Notes: a model not told the origin generated them from the letters alone. 64,000 nt of DNA from Siphonodentalium dalli (GCA_032622095.1 CP136069.1:108774278-108838277); one strand, 5' to 3'. Counted from the first letter of the stretch, positions 11,329-22,678 are shown. A program made the numbers and translations.

Positions 11329-11715
11329 TAGCTCATGTACTCGACTTCATTCGGGCTATTTAGGGATTTTTTTGATCGCCTCCATCTGGACAGTACCCAG
11401 TATATACAGCGTCTGGCCAAACTATTGTTCAATTGGTCCAGAAACATGCCTATATCAGCACGTTCGAGGACATGGTCCCACGTGAAATTGGACGTGTCCA
11501 TATTGCTCCCGGGATCGAAGTAGTTCTACACACAAATTTTTAGTCGGATCAGTCAAGGTCCAGAAACATGCCTATGAGCGAGGTCAAGTTGACACGTTAA
11601 ATACCAAATCCGAGTCGGATCGGTCGAGCAGTGTTAGAGTCTATAACACATATGCATTCATACATACACACATACATACAGACAGGTGTTCTCAAATGTA
11701 TAATCGATAGCTACA
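11329..11715 (+). mobile_element. Second, abutting element of a related subfamily
   Basis: It starts AGCTCATGTACTCGACTTCA immediately after the TTAGACT end of the previous copy. It contains GTCCAGAAACATGCCTAT twice. It ends with ACATACAGACAGGTGTTCTC. The head-to-tail junction recurs in reverse near 48766-48790. Confidence 0.6.
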
Positions 11716-12689
11716 ACAATTCTATGGTAGATAGTTCATGGGCGACCTGATGCATGCATCTTAGTTTTCTTGTAGGGCCTTGTTGGAGGAAATACTTCAA
11801 ACGATAGTGGAGGACAACGTATTTAAGCGCGTAGCTCGCATAATGGCGCTAAATGCACGGTAGCGTTTGAATATGCGAAAAGAAAGAACTTTGTCGCGTC
11901 GATTCCATCCTAAAACTTAGGAACCAATTGGTTGTTCTACAAAAAGCTAGAACGGCCTTGCTGGAGACCTTGACCTTACAGCGCCATCGTGAGAACACCA
12001 CATACCGGAAGTTTGCGACGACGGTGCATTCGCAAGTGGAGATGTTCGGGGGTGTTTAGCGGATACGAACCACACCCCAGAAGAGAAGCTAAGCTACAGC
12101 TTGGACTAAACAAGGGGTGGAGTAATATTGTTTGGGCCTCAGGACCCCCCTTGATATTCCAGGTTCTCACATGTTTTATTTTAATTTTGTGTGTGGACAC
12201 CTAGAATATTGAGGGGGGACATTTAGTGATCAGTTGTATCGAAATTCCGAAAAATAGGAGTATGCGTTATATCGAAGGTAATTGGTTAATTTACTGATTC
12301 TATTGGAAACGAAATCTCAACAGCGAAAGTGTTAAAACCCACCCGACTCAAGTACATATAATTTGCTTTAAAACAGCTAACAAAATTTTCCGGAATAATT
12401 AGATTGATTGAAAGCTAAAAGCCTCGTTGATACCACCCTCAATGGTTTAATACTAAAGCACACAGCCAATGCATCAATAATTGGAGTTTAGATCAGTTCA
12501 TTCGAAAAGTGGGGGATCAATAAAATTAGTGGCCTAGTCGAAGGTAAACTACCCATAGTATAGGTAATTGCGTAAATTATACACGATATCTACATATCTA
12601 CATATCTATATATCTACGTATCTATATAGGCGGTGGGTTAATCATAACAGTCACAGCGAAGATATTCTGAAGAATAAGTATCCCAGATA
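11716..12689. other. No supported gene; short ATCT-type microsatellite at 12588-12628
   Basis: Overlapping open frames on both strands at 11976-12204 mirror each other and have no motif. A TCTACATATC/TCTATATATC simple repeat lies at 12588-12628. Confidence 0.45.
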
Positions 12690-13170
12690 GCACACCTATG
12701 TTGGGCCAACGTTGGGCCAACGTCATTTCTATCGTTGGGCCAACGTTGGAATCCAACGTTGGGCCAACTATGGCTGTTGCCACTGGCTCGGCGTCGGCTC
12801 GACGTCGGATCCCGTCGTCGACTCGACGGTGGTTCGACATCGAGCCGACGTTGGTGCGCCGTCGGGCACCCGACGTTGAAACGACGTCGAACCAACGGTG
12901 AATTCCACTAATAATACGACGTTGGGCCAACGTTGGGCCAACGTCATTTCTATCAACGTTGGAATCCAACGTTGTGCCAACTATGGCTGTTGCCGCTGGC
13001 TCGGCGTCGGTTTGACGTCGGATTTCGTCGTCGACTCGACGGTGGTTCGACGTCGAGTCGACGTTGGTGCGCCGTCGGGCACCCGACGTTGAAACGACGT
13101 CGAATCAACGGTGAATTCCACTAACAATACGACGTTGGGGCAACGTTGGGCCAACGTTGTGTTTGGGCAT
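12690..13170. repeat. ACGT-rich palindromic tandem repeat, unit about 215-221 bp, two copies plus a partial third
   Basis: The phrase GTTGGGCCAACGTTGGGCCA opens units at about 12700, 12921 and 13134. Each unit is packed with self-complementary hexamers (AACGTT, GACGTC, GTCGAC) and is far richer in CG dinucleotides than its surroundings. It contains GGCTGTTGCCACTGGCTCGG near its middle. Five overlapping 'proteins' rich in GPTLAQRW/RRR can be read from it on both strands, as expected of a palindromic satellite. I treat none of these as genes. Confidence 0.85.
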
Positions 13171-13741
13171 TGACATGGACTGATCGAGGCTCCATTCGTA
13201 GTGACGATTCCCCTCACATTAGGGCGTCCTTATAAAATTAACATCCGATGAGATACAACATACCAATAAATTTAAAGTCCCACACAATGTTTGCAACTTC
13301 AAAGTATTATAATTGGAAATAACATTCAAATTCACAAATATAAAACCAGAAGAAAATGAAACATATATAGAAAAAAGTGTATGCCGATTTAAATAAAGAC
13401 AAAATGACATGTCATTAGTTGTTGATTTTAAGAATCTTGACCATCTACTCACTCTAAAGAAAAAGATTTTTTATTGGCCTCCTGAATAAAGTTATCGAAA
13501 ATGCTACATATTTTTGTTAGCTTATATATCCCTTTACCATACAAAAGAAATGTGTTTATTTCAGCTTAATTTGCGATTTTGTGCTCTCGATAATATTGGG
13601 AACAAAATATTCAAACATTATGTGGCTTTAAATTTTGGTCAGGTTACATCTTCTTTTCGAACATCATTATTTCTGGAGGGTGATGTGATGTAGATGTGCA
13701 CAATTTGAAACGACTCAAAGTACATATGATTAAATTAAACC
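13171..13741. other. No recognisable feature
   Basis: AT-rich DNA without a supported gene. Confidence 0.4.
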
Positions 13742-13952
13742 TAGTAATTGCTCATTTACGTACCAGTCCTATTATATGGAGGGAACTCTGTGCATGGTGA
13801 TATAAAATGTCACATAAGAAAGAATATCGCGTTTTTGCAATCCGTTTTCTAATTAGTCCATGATACCGTAGATTCTGAGTATATAAATTCAATACATGCA
13901 TGTACAGCAATTAATTTTATCTGTTGACATATTATGAAATGAGCAATTACTA
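13742..13952. mobile_element. Short terminal-inverted-repeat element (211 bp)
   Basis: TAGTAATTGCTCATTT at 13742-13757 is exactly reverse-complementary to 13937-13952. The inside is AT-rich and non-coding. The size and perfect 16-bp ends fit a MITE. Confidence 0.55.
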
Positions 13953-16316
13953 AGCTTATTTGTATCTATGCACATATGTATGCCGCTTGTTGCATATGTT
14001 GGAATGATTTATCTGGGAGAAATTAAACCCATGGATCCATAAAGATTAATTTATGTATACAAAACCCAACATATTATATGAAATATAATATTTCCATCAT
14101 TCCATGATCTGTCATGAACTGGATTCGGTGTACTCATGGCTCATGCATATATGTATGCAGGAACTTGGCTTGTATGAAGCAACTGTTTTGTAGGACATTG
14201 ATTGACAATTCTTCTGAAGAAATCATATCGCGAGAGAAACCATTTTATATTCACCTGCTTGAATATCTGGAATTTACCATTTTCATAGGTTATCATTACG
14301 TTATTAATAACTGATGTATCAGATGTATAACTGCCACAACAAGATGACCACACATCATCCTTTCAGTGCCGATTATCGATACACCGATGAATGCCGAGTT
14401 TTTTTGTGTGCATCTGATTGAAAGCACAACACAGGACAAGTAAGAATTTCCATCCAAGTGAATAACCATAAACTGACGAATTCATGTCGTATACATGGTG
14501 TTATGTCGGTCGCGCTGGTGTCAGTCGTGCAATAATATTCACAATATAACGATGTGCAACACGAGATAGACCATGCTGGAATACTGTACATGTAAGTTCA
14601 TATCCCCAAGCCGTTGATGGTTTCGACAGACGAGTAATCTTTGATCGAATCCGCTTGTATAGTACCGTAGCTTATACACAAAATATCCAGATCCAGAAAC
14701 AGGATAGTAAGTAAATAAGTCCTGAAAGAAACAGAGAATAACGTTAGCCCAATATACAGCTTGGCATTGTCACATACTGTACACATCTTGATATATAAGA
14801 ACCAGACCAATCCGGGAAATTCCTACATGCATTTGCATGCACGAAAGTACTTTAATTATTTGACCCGTTGCCAATAATATATATAAAATATGGTGCTTTA
14901 ATTATTCGAACGGTTCCCGATAGTATCTATAGGTACCATATATACCTTTGCACGTGGTACGTAATCGTTACATATAGCCTACTGGTCTCGAGGAATTCGT
15001 GAGTTGGAAGGACTTGAGCACGTGCTGGTGCTTCGCGCGCGAAGTTTTTCTCAACTCATGAATATCTCTGAGAACAGCAGGTATCTTATATACCCAATAC
15101 CCATGATCCCACAAGAGCCAGTGCATGGTAAGTTTCTGCTCATTGGAAATTTCCCCCAGCAAATATGAGACCGAACATATTAGTAAATACGCAAGATATC
15201 GAATAATTATTTTAGCAGGTTTTGAATTGTTGTCAGCCGTATCATCAACGATAAAGAGCGATTGTGTTTCAATGCCCATTTACTACTACGATGAATATTA
15301 AACAGCGATTTGAAAACTTGCTTTATAAAAAATCTCAGCATTTGGTGACAAATCGGAATGGATATGCAGAACGGGGTTTTAGAACGTGGGGGGGGGTGGT
15401 AATATGTCAGGGACTTTGACAGAAAACCTTCCTTTGTTGAGGGGTTACTAGTAAATTACAACCACCCGTGAACCAATCTGTTTTCCCAACTTGACCAAGT
15501 TTCATCTGGTCTCCCATTCGATGCTGAGTTTGAAATCCAACACACTACCATTTAATAGCTATAATATAGTCTTTGTAGAAAATAATATAATGTACTCTAA
15601 ATATTACATATCTGTTGGGAACCGAAACTATCCAGACGATCTCAGAAAGATTTTGCCTGAAATTCAACTTATGTTATTGAAAATTCCAAATCTTGAAATT
15701 AGCTCACCGCATAATAATGACCAAAAAGTTAGGCATTCCATGCCTGCCACGATATTCATTAGAAATTTGGAAATGTAAACTATCGAAATGATCTCAAACA
15801 GATTTTGCCTAAGATGTTCAACTTATAAAGTTATTGAAAATTTTAAGTGGTTCAACTCAATGAACGTTTCTCTCATTTAAGTAATTAATTTCACTAAGAC
15901 AAAGTTGCACGGGCAGTCGAATTGTGTGTGGACTATATTCGGCATGTTGTTCAATTGATATTAAGTATTTTAAGTGTGCTAGAAAGGTCAACATGTGGTG
16001 AATTTTTTTGTTTACCTTTTGAGGTGGCGAGATTCGTGCATTTTTGTGTATAAATAGTGAATCCTACGAGATTCAGACGGAATCCTAACTGTTGTGTTTG
16101 CTAGAGGATATGAAGTTACACGAGTAATGGAATTTATACTTAACATCACACTTGGGACTAATTAAATTGGTAAAAATGAAATTATATTTTTCCAAATTGT
16201 CAAAATGGCGGTGTAGATGAAGACAATTTACACAATAATGATGATGGTGTAGAGTACAATATTTATGATGGTGCAGAGTATTTTCTAAATTCAAATACAT
16301 GGATGTAATTATAAGC
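13953..16316. other. Gene-free AT-rich stretch with a 153-bp tandem duplication at about 15620-15845
   Basis: The block GATCTCAGAAAGATTTTGCC (15638) recurs about 153 bases on in diverged form (GATCTCAAACAGATTTTGCC, 15791) with its flanks. No reading frame here has a motif I recognise. Confidence 0.45.
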
Positions 16317-16385
16317 AATCAACGTCGTTTGGCTCTGACACCTACATTGGCCAATGCATAAATGACATCGCAAACGACGTTGATT
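16317..16385. repeat. Nested hairpin
   Basis: AATCAACGTCGTTTG (16317-16331) is exactly reverse-complementary to 16371-16385. Inside the loop is a second palindrome, CATTGGCCAATG (16345-16356). It could be a small foldback element. Confidence 0.7.
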
Positions 16386-16750
16386 CCACAATTATATTGT
16401 CTAACGCATCACCAATTTGCATTTATGCTAGGAAAAGTCTTTTTGTTGAAACCTAATGAATTTAAAAATATTAAAGGATCTAGATATGATCAGTTGGATT
16501 GTATTGGTCTCCGGTGATCATGGATGGAGGTCATGAAGACCATTCTTCTATATAGTGGAATTTATCGATAGGACTATAATAGCCATATGCCTACTTTATA
16601 GAGATGACAAACATAAGAAATTATTTTTATTAAGAGTAATTTGGGACCTTATTTGGACTCTTTCGCCACGTCCCTGTATACATGTACATGTATTGAACTT
16701 TGCTCTCCATAACCTTACTTGTGGTTGTTTTGTTTTTGTTTTTATTTCAG

Positions 16751-17106
16751 AATTGAAGCAATGGAAGAATCCTTCAACGAAGAATAGGGCTCAACGTCTC
16801 AGACAACGAGTGGTCAATCGGACTCGGACAAGCGATTCCGACATGACTGTGTGTGCAAAGGCATTTCCAAATTCCCTCAACACGAAAAAGCACGAGAATA
16901 CACACACAAATTCACAACCACCCCCGTGTGGTGATGGTGGCCAAAAGTTTAATGAGAAACATTTGTTGCTTGCACATCGTCACCAAATTGGAAAATGGCA
17001 CACATGTGATACATGCGGTTCTGTCTTTCTGTATTTACCAGGAAGGATACCTTAAGAAATCACACGAAAGCTGTACACGACAAGGACGTCCTTCATCGAT
17101 GCCGAA
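16751..17106 (+). pseudogene. C2H2 zinc-finger terminal exon, frameshifted
   Basis: A strong 3' splice site precedes it: a T-rich tract ending TTTTTATTTCAG at 16750. The frame then reads a basic lead-in and two damaged fingers, AKAFPNSLNTKKHENTH and GQKFNEKHLLLAHRH. Each of these has lost a cysteine. A third finger starts CDTCGSVF. An 8-bp tandem duplication (CTGTCTTT/CTGTATTT, 17021-17036) shifts the frame there. In the following frame the finger continues TRKDTLRNHTKAVH, which gives the canonical C-x2-C-x12-H-x4-H spacing. The frame stops after RCRS near 17106. AATAAA signals follow at about 17234 and 17284. The product would have bound DNA or RNA in the nucleus. Upstream exons were not identified. 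Confidence 0.6.
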
Positions 17107-17338
17107 GCTGACAGGCGTAACTAACTGACAACGGAAAAACTACAAAAATTTATGTTGTTATTATGTTTTGAAGATTGGAATTGATCTTTTTAAGAGTAAA
17201 TATATATGTTATGTATATATGTTATGTGTTACTGAATAAAGAGACAGGGTCTACTTTGTTTATACTTTGAATGGTCTTTATTCAATAAAATGGAAGTTGT
17301 CACAAAAATACCATAGCCTGTAATTGTATAAGCCCTGT

Positions 17339-17545
17339 CATTGAGTCGCGACCATCAATCCAGACCCGTTCTGTTGTTTTAGTGCTGCAGGTTAAAATTA
17401 TGTAGTATCATTCCATATATGGAGCTTCTGAATGTTCATGAATTCTATATATGGAATGCTACTCCAGAACTTTGACATTGTACATATATAGCACTAAACG
17501 GAACGGGGCTGGGTGGGTCCAACATGGCCGCGACTCAGTGCCAAT
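17339..17545. mobile_element. Foldback element, about 205 bp
   Basis: Paired segments run outside in. TTGAGTCGCGACCATC pairs with GGCCGCGACTCAGTG. GTTCTGTTGTTTTAGTGCT pairs with AGCACTAAACGGAAC. AGTATCATTCCATATATGG pairs with TATATATGGAATGCTACT. The centre is near 17440. Arms have a few mismatches, so it is moderately old. Confidence 0.7.
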
Positions 17546-17964
17546 GTACATTGGAAAGATATATCATGCCTTCCGGGGAACGAAATAAGCCTTACAAGAA
17601 TTCACGAATTGCAGAGTAACCATTCTTTCCGGTGAGTGGGGGTAAACAGGAAGGGCAACAGATGTTATACATATCGTGTGTTTATTCTTTATATATTCTG
17701 AAAGTTTAATTCCCGCCTGATGTCTGCAAATATTTGTTTGTATGTATACCCAAACTATCAGCTTTTAACTGGATGTAGCGTTATGTTCAACGTGATGTCC
17801 TACACTCCTTGAATTAGGATAGTCACTTTAAGGATAAGCTAGTGTTTCGTGTCTATTTTCATGAGGGACATAGCGCAATATTTTAGATAAGTCGACATTT
17901 TTATATGTTCTGTTTACATGTATTACATGTGTATAAGGAATGCATAACAATCCATTTGTTTTAT
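17546..17964. other. No recognisable feature
   Basis: AT-rich spacer between a foldback element and a tandem-core element. Confidence 0.4.
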
Positions 17965-18870
17965 TATACCCCCTTTTTAAAAAAAAGGGGGGTATACTGT
18001 TTTGCACCTGTCCATCCGTCCGTCCGTCCGTCCGTGCGTGCGTGCGTCCGTATGTCCATCCGTCCGTCCGTCCGTACGTCCGCCCGATGTCTGTTCATGT
18101 CATAACTTGAACAATAGTGCTCCGATCTCAATGATATTAGGTATGGATGTTCACTACTATGAGGACATTAAATAGAGTGTTTCATCGGTTTGTTCGGATT
18201 TTCCATTCTAGAGTTATTCATCTTTGTTTATCTGGAAATGTTGAATTTTTGGTCCAACTGGTGTCTGTTCATGTCGTAACTTCAACAGTTGTGCTGGGAT
18301 CTCAATGACATTTGGTATGGATGTTCACAACTATGAGGACATTAAAAAGAGGGTTCCGTCGCTTTGTTCGGATTTTCCATTCTAGAGTTATACATCTTTG
18401 TTTATCTAGAAATGTTGGCTTTTTGGTCCGTCGGGTGTCTGTTCATGTCGTAACTTCAACAGTTGTGCTGGGATCTCAATGAAATTTGGTATGGATGTTC
18501 ACCACTGTGAGGACATTCAATAGAGGTTTTCATTGTTCTGTTTGGCTTTTCCATTCTAGAGTTATTCAAGTTCGTTTAACTGGACATGTTGGATGTTTGG
18601 TCCATCCGATGTCTGTTCAGGTAAAAACTTGAACAGTAATGCTCGGATCTCAATGAAATTTTGTATGGATGTTCACCACTATGAGGACATTTAAATTAAT
18701 GGCATATTCAACTGTTTTGTTTTTTGTGCTATAGTTATTCATCTTCGTCTATATGAAAATGCTGATTTTGGGTCTATCTGTCTGAGTATAGCAGTCATAA
18801 GTTACAGATATGCCCACACTAGGCGGTATGCCACTGGGGGTATGTACCGGACGACAGTCCATCTCTTGTT
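17965..18870 (+). mobile_element. Tandem-core element, TATACCCCC family, four units of 174 bp
   Basis: It opens with a near-perfect hairpin (17965-17996, TATACCCCCTTTTT against AAAAAGGGGGGTATA). A (CCGT)n block follows at 18018-18080. Then come four units starting TGTCTGTTCA at 18088, 18262, 18436 and 18610, exactly 174 bases apart. Each unit holds GGTATGGATGTTCAC and CATTCTAGAGTTAT. It closes with CACTGGGGGTATG and a CTCTTGTTT end, the same ending as the related copy at 46431-47308. Non-coding. Confidence 0.75.
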
Positions 18871-19115
18871 TGCAAATGACATGCAATATGTCTATCTGGA
18901 ATACATAGGATCCCATGGTAGTTTTAGCCACGTTGTGTGGAATCGTTGGATTTGCAAATTTCATGCAATCAATCTGTATATCCGGAATTCATAGGATTCC
19001 ATATTTGTCTTTGCCACGTTTGTGGTAGGTTGGATTTGCACGTTTCATGCAATCGTTCTGTATATCAGGAATTCATAGGATTCCATATTCGTCTTTGCCC
19101 CGTTTGTGGTAGGTT
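18871..19115 (+). repeat. Tandem repeat, unit about 84 bp, three copies
   Basis: TTTGCAAATTTCATGCAATC-like starts occur near 18870, 18952 and 19037. Each is followed by CATAGGATTCCATATT and a CCACGTTTGTGG phrase. It begins directly at the end of the preceding element. Confidence 0.75.
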
Positions 19116-19790
19116 GGATGGTTTGTAGTTTCAAACTCTCCGCATACACTGCCGCTCTGAAGACAGCCTGGTCACTATTCTTGCATGGACACGGTGAAAT
19201 TCTCTCACAGGAAATGGGTTTCTCGCTGGCTCCTCTGGCTGTGACACTTTTAAGCTTTCGTTTGAGATGTGTGCGCTCTTCTAAATCGAATTAATGATCC
19301 CTGCAATGGAGTATCATAACCATGCTTTAAATTATATTGTATGTCTATTTAATTGTAGCTATGGCATCAGTTTTTAAGAAGAGTGCCATGTAACATTCGA
19401 CTAGAGCTTCAGTTGATTCACCAAACATACATCATGGGACATTACCAATTTGGGACCAAAATATCTTAGTGTGGAGTTTTAATTTACATTAAGATCACAC
19501 ATCCTTGTGGTCCAGCTGTGGTGTTTGGAGTGGTTTGTTATGCACATCTAATCGAGCGTCACCTGTCATTTTTCATGAAATATATCTACATAATGAAACA
19601 CGCATTCCCCTGTAGATTATCTCAATGTCGGGGTCAAATATGACTTTTTACGAGGCAATCATATAATTTTGTTTTCTGCTTGTTTCACTATTTCAATTTC
19701 GAACCTATTCCAATACTAACGTACCAGTAGTCAAACAAATATTATGGGTTTTATGCATTTCGGAAACATGATACACTGGTATCCATCACA
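19116..19790. other. No recognisable feature
   Basis: Unique-looking AT-rich DNA without a supported gene. Confidence 0.4.
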
Positions 19791-20057
19791 ATGAACAAAT
19801 TTCTCTCTGAATTTATTTACCAGAATATGAAAGAAAAGGGATTTTTCGTGTTCTCCAAATTAATGGTCATAAATGACAATGTCAGGTTGAATGACGCCTT
19901 TATTATGCATGCGCCTCAAATTTTATACCAGTTGGAACGTCAGGGTGAAATAATGATTGAATTTGACCGCCATCTTGGATTTATACTGGAAACAAGGGTT
20001 AATATTGATCAGAAACCTGTTTCTAGTTCACTTTCTGAAAGAGCACACATAACTTGA
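19791..20057 (+). CDS. Unrecognised 88-codon open frame
   Basis: ATG in the context ACAATGAAC opens a frame of 88 residues with balanced composition and amphipathic-looking segments (NKFLSEFIYQNMKEKGFFVF, then DAFIMHAPQILYQLERQ). No family is recognised. No splice sites or neighbours support it. It is the least repeat-like small frame in this part of the window but could easily be chance. Confidence 0.15.
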   Translation: MNKFLSEFIYQNMKEKGFFVFSKLMVINDNVRLNDAFIMHAPQILYQLERQGEIMIEFDRHLGFILETRVNIDQKPVSSSLSERAHIT

Positions 20058-20147
20058 CAAAATATAAAAAAAATGGCACTTTTGGCCAGTCCGTTCCAAA
20101 AAAAACGCTAAGTCACTACACTATCATTATTAGGCAAGTGACGCTGA

Positions 20148-20402
20148 AAAAGGTGCTGAAGGGTACACAGGGTTTGTGATTGATCGCCATAAACACCGTT
20201 ACTTAAACTGTGTTTCTGAAAGTCTGGCGGCCATTAGCAGTTTGTTTTCAGTTCATTTTAATGTTCATTGGAACATAAACAATTATTCTCTAACATAAAT
20301 CATGGTAGATACGAAAACTAAACGTCATTTAGAACGACATTTCAAACACTGTGTACCTTTCAGCACATTTTAAAATCCTGTGTACTCTTCGGCACTTTTT
20401 TG
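20148..20402. mobile_element. Inverted-repeat element
   Basis: AAAAAGGTGCTGAAGGGTAC ACAGGGTTT (20148-20176) is nearly reverse-complementary to 20370-20402. A second, direct version of the right arm (GTGTACCTTTCAGCAC) lies at about 20350. The interior is non-coding. Confidence 0.5.
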
Positions 20403-20991
20403 GTGAGAGTGAGCCTTTCAGCCCAAGTGACATCACGTCATTTATATTAGACATACGGGAATAGCTACTTGTGTGTAGAATTATGATAATACATGACATC
20501 CATGTACATACCTTAGCCGGATCTCAGATACATCTAACACATCTGCTATGTCTTGAGAACTGGATGAAGATGACAGTATTCGATTATGGCCATTACAAAT
20601 TTTGTATTAGTATATCACAGTAATTTCATAAACATGGGATTCGAACCTGTTTCTAACATTAATAGTGAAGAAAAACGTCAATTATTTTGCATCGCGGCAA
20701 CAGCCAATTTATAACCAGTAAAGTTGCGTAAATGTGCGGTTACTGTCCGAAATATACCACTAATACCACGATTTACAACGACAAACTCATCAAAACATAC
20801 ATCCTCCGCCATATTGGATCATCTACACCGTTTTCTCCATCGTTTTCTCCACCGATCTTGCACCACTGCGGGTACTGTGACTAAAAATAATTCAGCCAGG
20901 CGCTGCTCCGCGTAAGTCAATGGAGCATCCACGCGCTGTGTAGATTGAATGGCAGGTCTCTGAGCCGGAGATAAAGTTATATATGCTTTTA

Positions 20992-20999
20992 TCACATGA
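20992..20999 (+). promoter_or_regulatory. Possible MiT/TFE (M-box/CLEAR-like) site
   Basis: TCACATGA is the palindromic E-box variant preferred by MITF/TFEB-type factors. It overlaps a TGACGT half CRE and lies about 100 bases upstream of a possible first coding exon of ATP6V1H. V-ATPase genes are well-known TFEB targets in vertebrates. An 8-mer occurs often by chance, so this rests on context. Confidence 0.25.
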
Positions 21000-21100
21000 C
21001 GTACCGTACTCTGGATTTCCGGTGGAATAATTTTGGACGTTTTAATTTCCTGATTAGATTTGCTTATTACTGTTAGTGTTATACTTACAATTAAAGAGCA

Positions 21101-21152
21101 ATGGCAAACATTGGACATCTAGCTAATATGAACGTCGAAGATATAGAAAAGG
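21101..21152 (+). CDS. Possible first coding exon of ATP6V1H
   Basis: ATG at 21101 has G at -3 and +4 (AGCAATGGC) and opens a 17-codon frame reading MANIGHLANMNVEDIEK plus one base. A good donor, GTAAGA, follows at 21153. The intron phase is 1, which fits the phase 1 acceptor of the V-ATPase H exon at 49745. Together they would complete a glycine codon. The N-terminus of subunit H is short and poorly conserved before the RANKVNW region, so sequence alone neither supports nor excludes this. About one random donor in three would match in phase. Alternatively this is an unrelated first exon or chance. Confidence 0.3.
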
Positions 21153-21175
21153 GTAAGACAAAGAGTAAGCGTAAG

Positions 21176-21199
21176 GCTGATGGGGTCATTGTTACAAGG
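21176..21199 (+). mobile_element. Single terminal remnant of a GCTGATGGGGTC element
   Basis: GCTGATGGGGTCATTGTTAC followed by AAGG matches the left end of the complete element at 23803. The remainder of the element is missing. Confidence 0.6.
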
Positions 21200-21229
21200 T
21201 GATAAACTGATATAGTCATATAATAAGTG

Positions 21230-21681
21230 GCTAATGGGGTCGTTGTCAGTAACGTTTTATACATAAATGCACACCGTGTGCATTTATGTACACGGTGTGC
21301 ATTGACGTATATAAATGCACAACAGTCTCAGTCGTCGCGAGATTGAAACGTTACCGTAAATAATTGCCAGTCTGCTTCAATTCATATAAACTATTTTTCT
21401 TCCGAAGTTCTGATAAATTTAAGGCATTCTTTTATCACAATTATCGAAACTGCAATAAGATTGGTCATCGGTCGCATATTTTTCTTAGTATTAAATAGGG
21501 ACGGAAAGAACTGCATGGTTGTTTGGTCGATGAACGGAAGAAAATAAACTTACAAAAAATATCAAAACGTGTGCATTTATGTAGAAAACACTACGACGTC
21601 GACAATGACCCCTGTCACATGACACTAGGCGAGACTGGTGTGCATCTATGTATAAAACATTGCGACAACGACCCCATTAGC
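21230..21681. mobile_element. MULE-like MITE, copy 1
   Basis: The ends are GCTAATGGGGTCGTTGTC and its inverted partner CGACAACGACCCCATTAGC. Inside the ends, the TTTTATACATAAATGCACAC block also pairs. Flanking ATAAGTG is present on both sides (21223-21229 and 21682-21688), giving at least 7 bp of target duplication. Non-coding interior. Copy 2 lies at 22214-22663 in the same orientation. Confidence 0.75.
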
Positions 21682-21689
21682 ATAAGTGT

Positions 21690-22120
21690 GGACAGGTCAG
21701 TGGCCGAGTGGATAGCGACATTACTCATTAGCGTACTGGTCTCTCGTGCTAATTTAAGGTCCGGGCATTGATTTCCGGTCGGGTATTCTGACAAAAATCC
21801 AAACTTGGTCAGATTACCACGTTGTATGACTGAAAAGTCTCATTCGTGATCACACAATATATATCCGAACACAAAACTGACTTCCCTTCACGGCGACATC
21901 ATGTCCAGGTATGTTGTCGTGAGTGCGGTACGCTGTTGGATCGGCAGCCGACATAAATGGCTGACCCGTGTACATGGGTGACGATGTGCATGTTAAAGAA
22001 CCCGGCTGTAGGTTGGAGTAGCCCACCATTGGCACCAAAGCACCGACCACAGTCGAGACCTGAACCCTGTCTGTAATACCCGAAATGGGATCGAGTTGAC
22101 AGGTAATTCTAGATGGAGAT
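21690..22120 (+). mobile_element. tRNA-headed SINE
   Basis: TGGCCGAGTGG at 21701-21711 is a perfect RNA polymerase III A box of the Ser/Leu tRNA type. A B-box-like GGCATTGATTTCC lies about 63 bases downstream (21764-21776). The body contains CATGTTAAAGAACCC near 22000, a phrase shared by many invertebrate SINE bodies. The 3' end is an AGATGGAGATAGATAGG simple tail. It is not a functional tRNA: no acceptor stem is evident. It sits between two MITEs. Confidence 0.7.
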
Positions 22121-22213
22121 AGATAGGTAGGGAGAACCCAAAATCGATGTACTAAACCTCGATTTGTGTAAAAAACCTTGATTGAGGTTCTTCGAGACCA
22201 TGTGACTAGTGAT

Positions 22214-22663
22214 GCTATAAATCATAATGGGGTCGTTGTCGTAACGTTTTATACATAAATGCACACTGTGTGCATTTATGTACATAAATTCACACCAGTC
22301 TCAGTCGGTGCGAGATTGAAACGTTACCGTAAATAATTGCCGTCTGCTTCAATTCATAACTATTTTTCTTCCTAAGTTCTGATAAAGGCATTCTTTTATC
22401 ACAATTATCGAAACAGCAATTTATAGGATTGGTCATCGGTCGCATATTTTTCTTAGTATTAAACAGGGACGAAAAGAACTGCATGGTAGTTTGGTCAATG
22501 AACGGAAGAAAATGAAGTTACAAAAAATATCAAAACGTGTGCATTTATGTAGAAAACACTACGACAATTACCCCTGTCACATGACACTACGCGAGACTGG
22601 TGTGCATTTATGTATACATGTGTGCATCTATGTATAAAATATTACGACAACGACCCCATTAGC
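22214..22663. mobile_element. MULE-like MITE, copy 2, inserted in the outer element
   Basis: It has the same ends and interior as 21230-21681. It is flanked by ACTAGTGAT (22205-22213) and ACTAGTGAC (22664-22672), a 9-bp duplication with one mismatch. The left end has about 9 extra bases before AATGGGGTCG. Confidence 0.8.
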
Positions 22664-22678
22664 ACTAGTGACCACTGA

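Noticed and set aside
12622-13217. Overlapping GPTLAQRW/RRR-rich reading frames on both strands
   Set aside because: They arise from the palindromic ACGT repeat. The same bases give similar peptides on both strands, and units do not keep one frame.
21701-21776. A tRNA gene
   Set aside because: The A and B boxes are present, but no cloverleaf or acceptor stem is seen and a SINE body follows.
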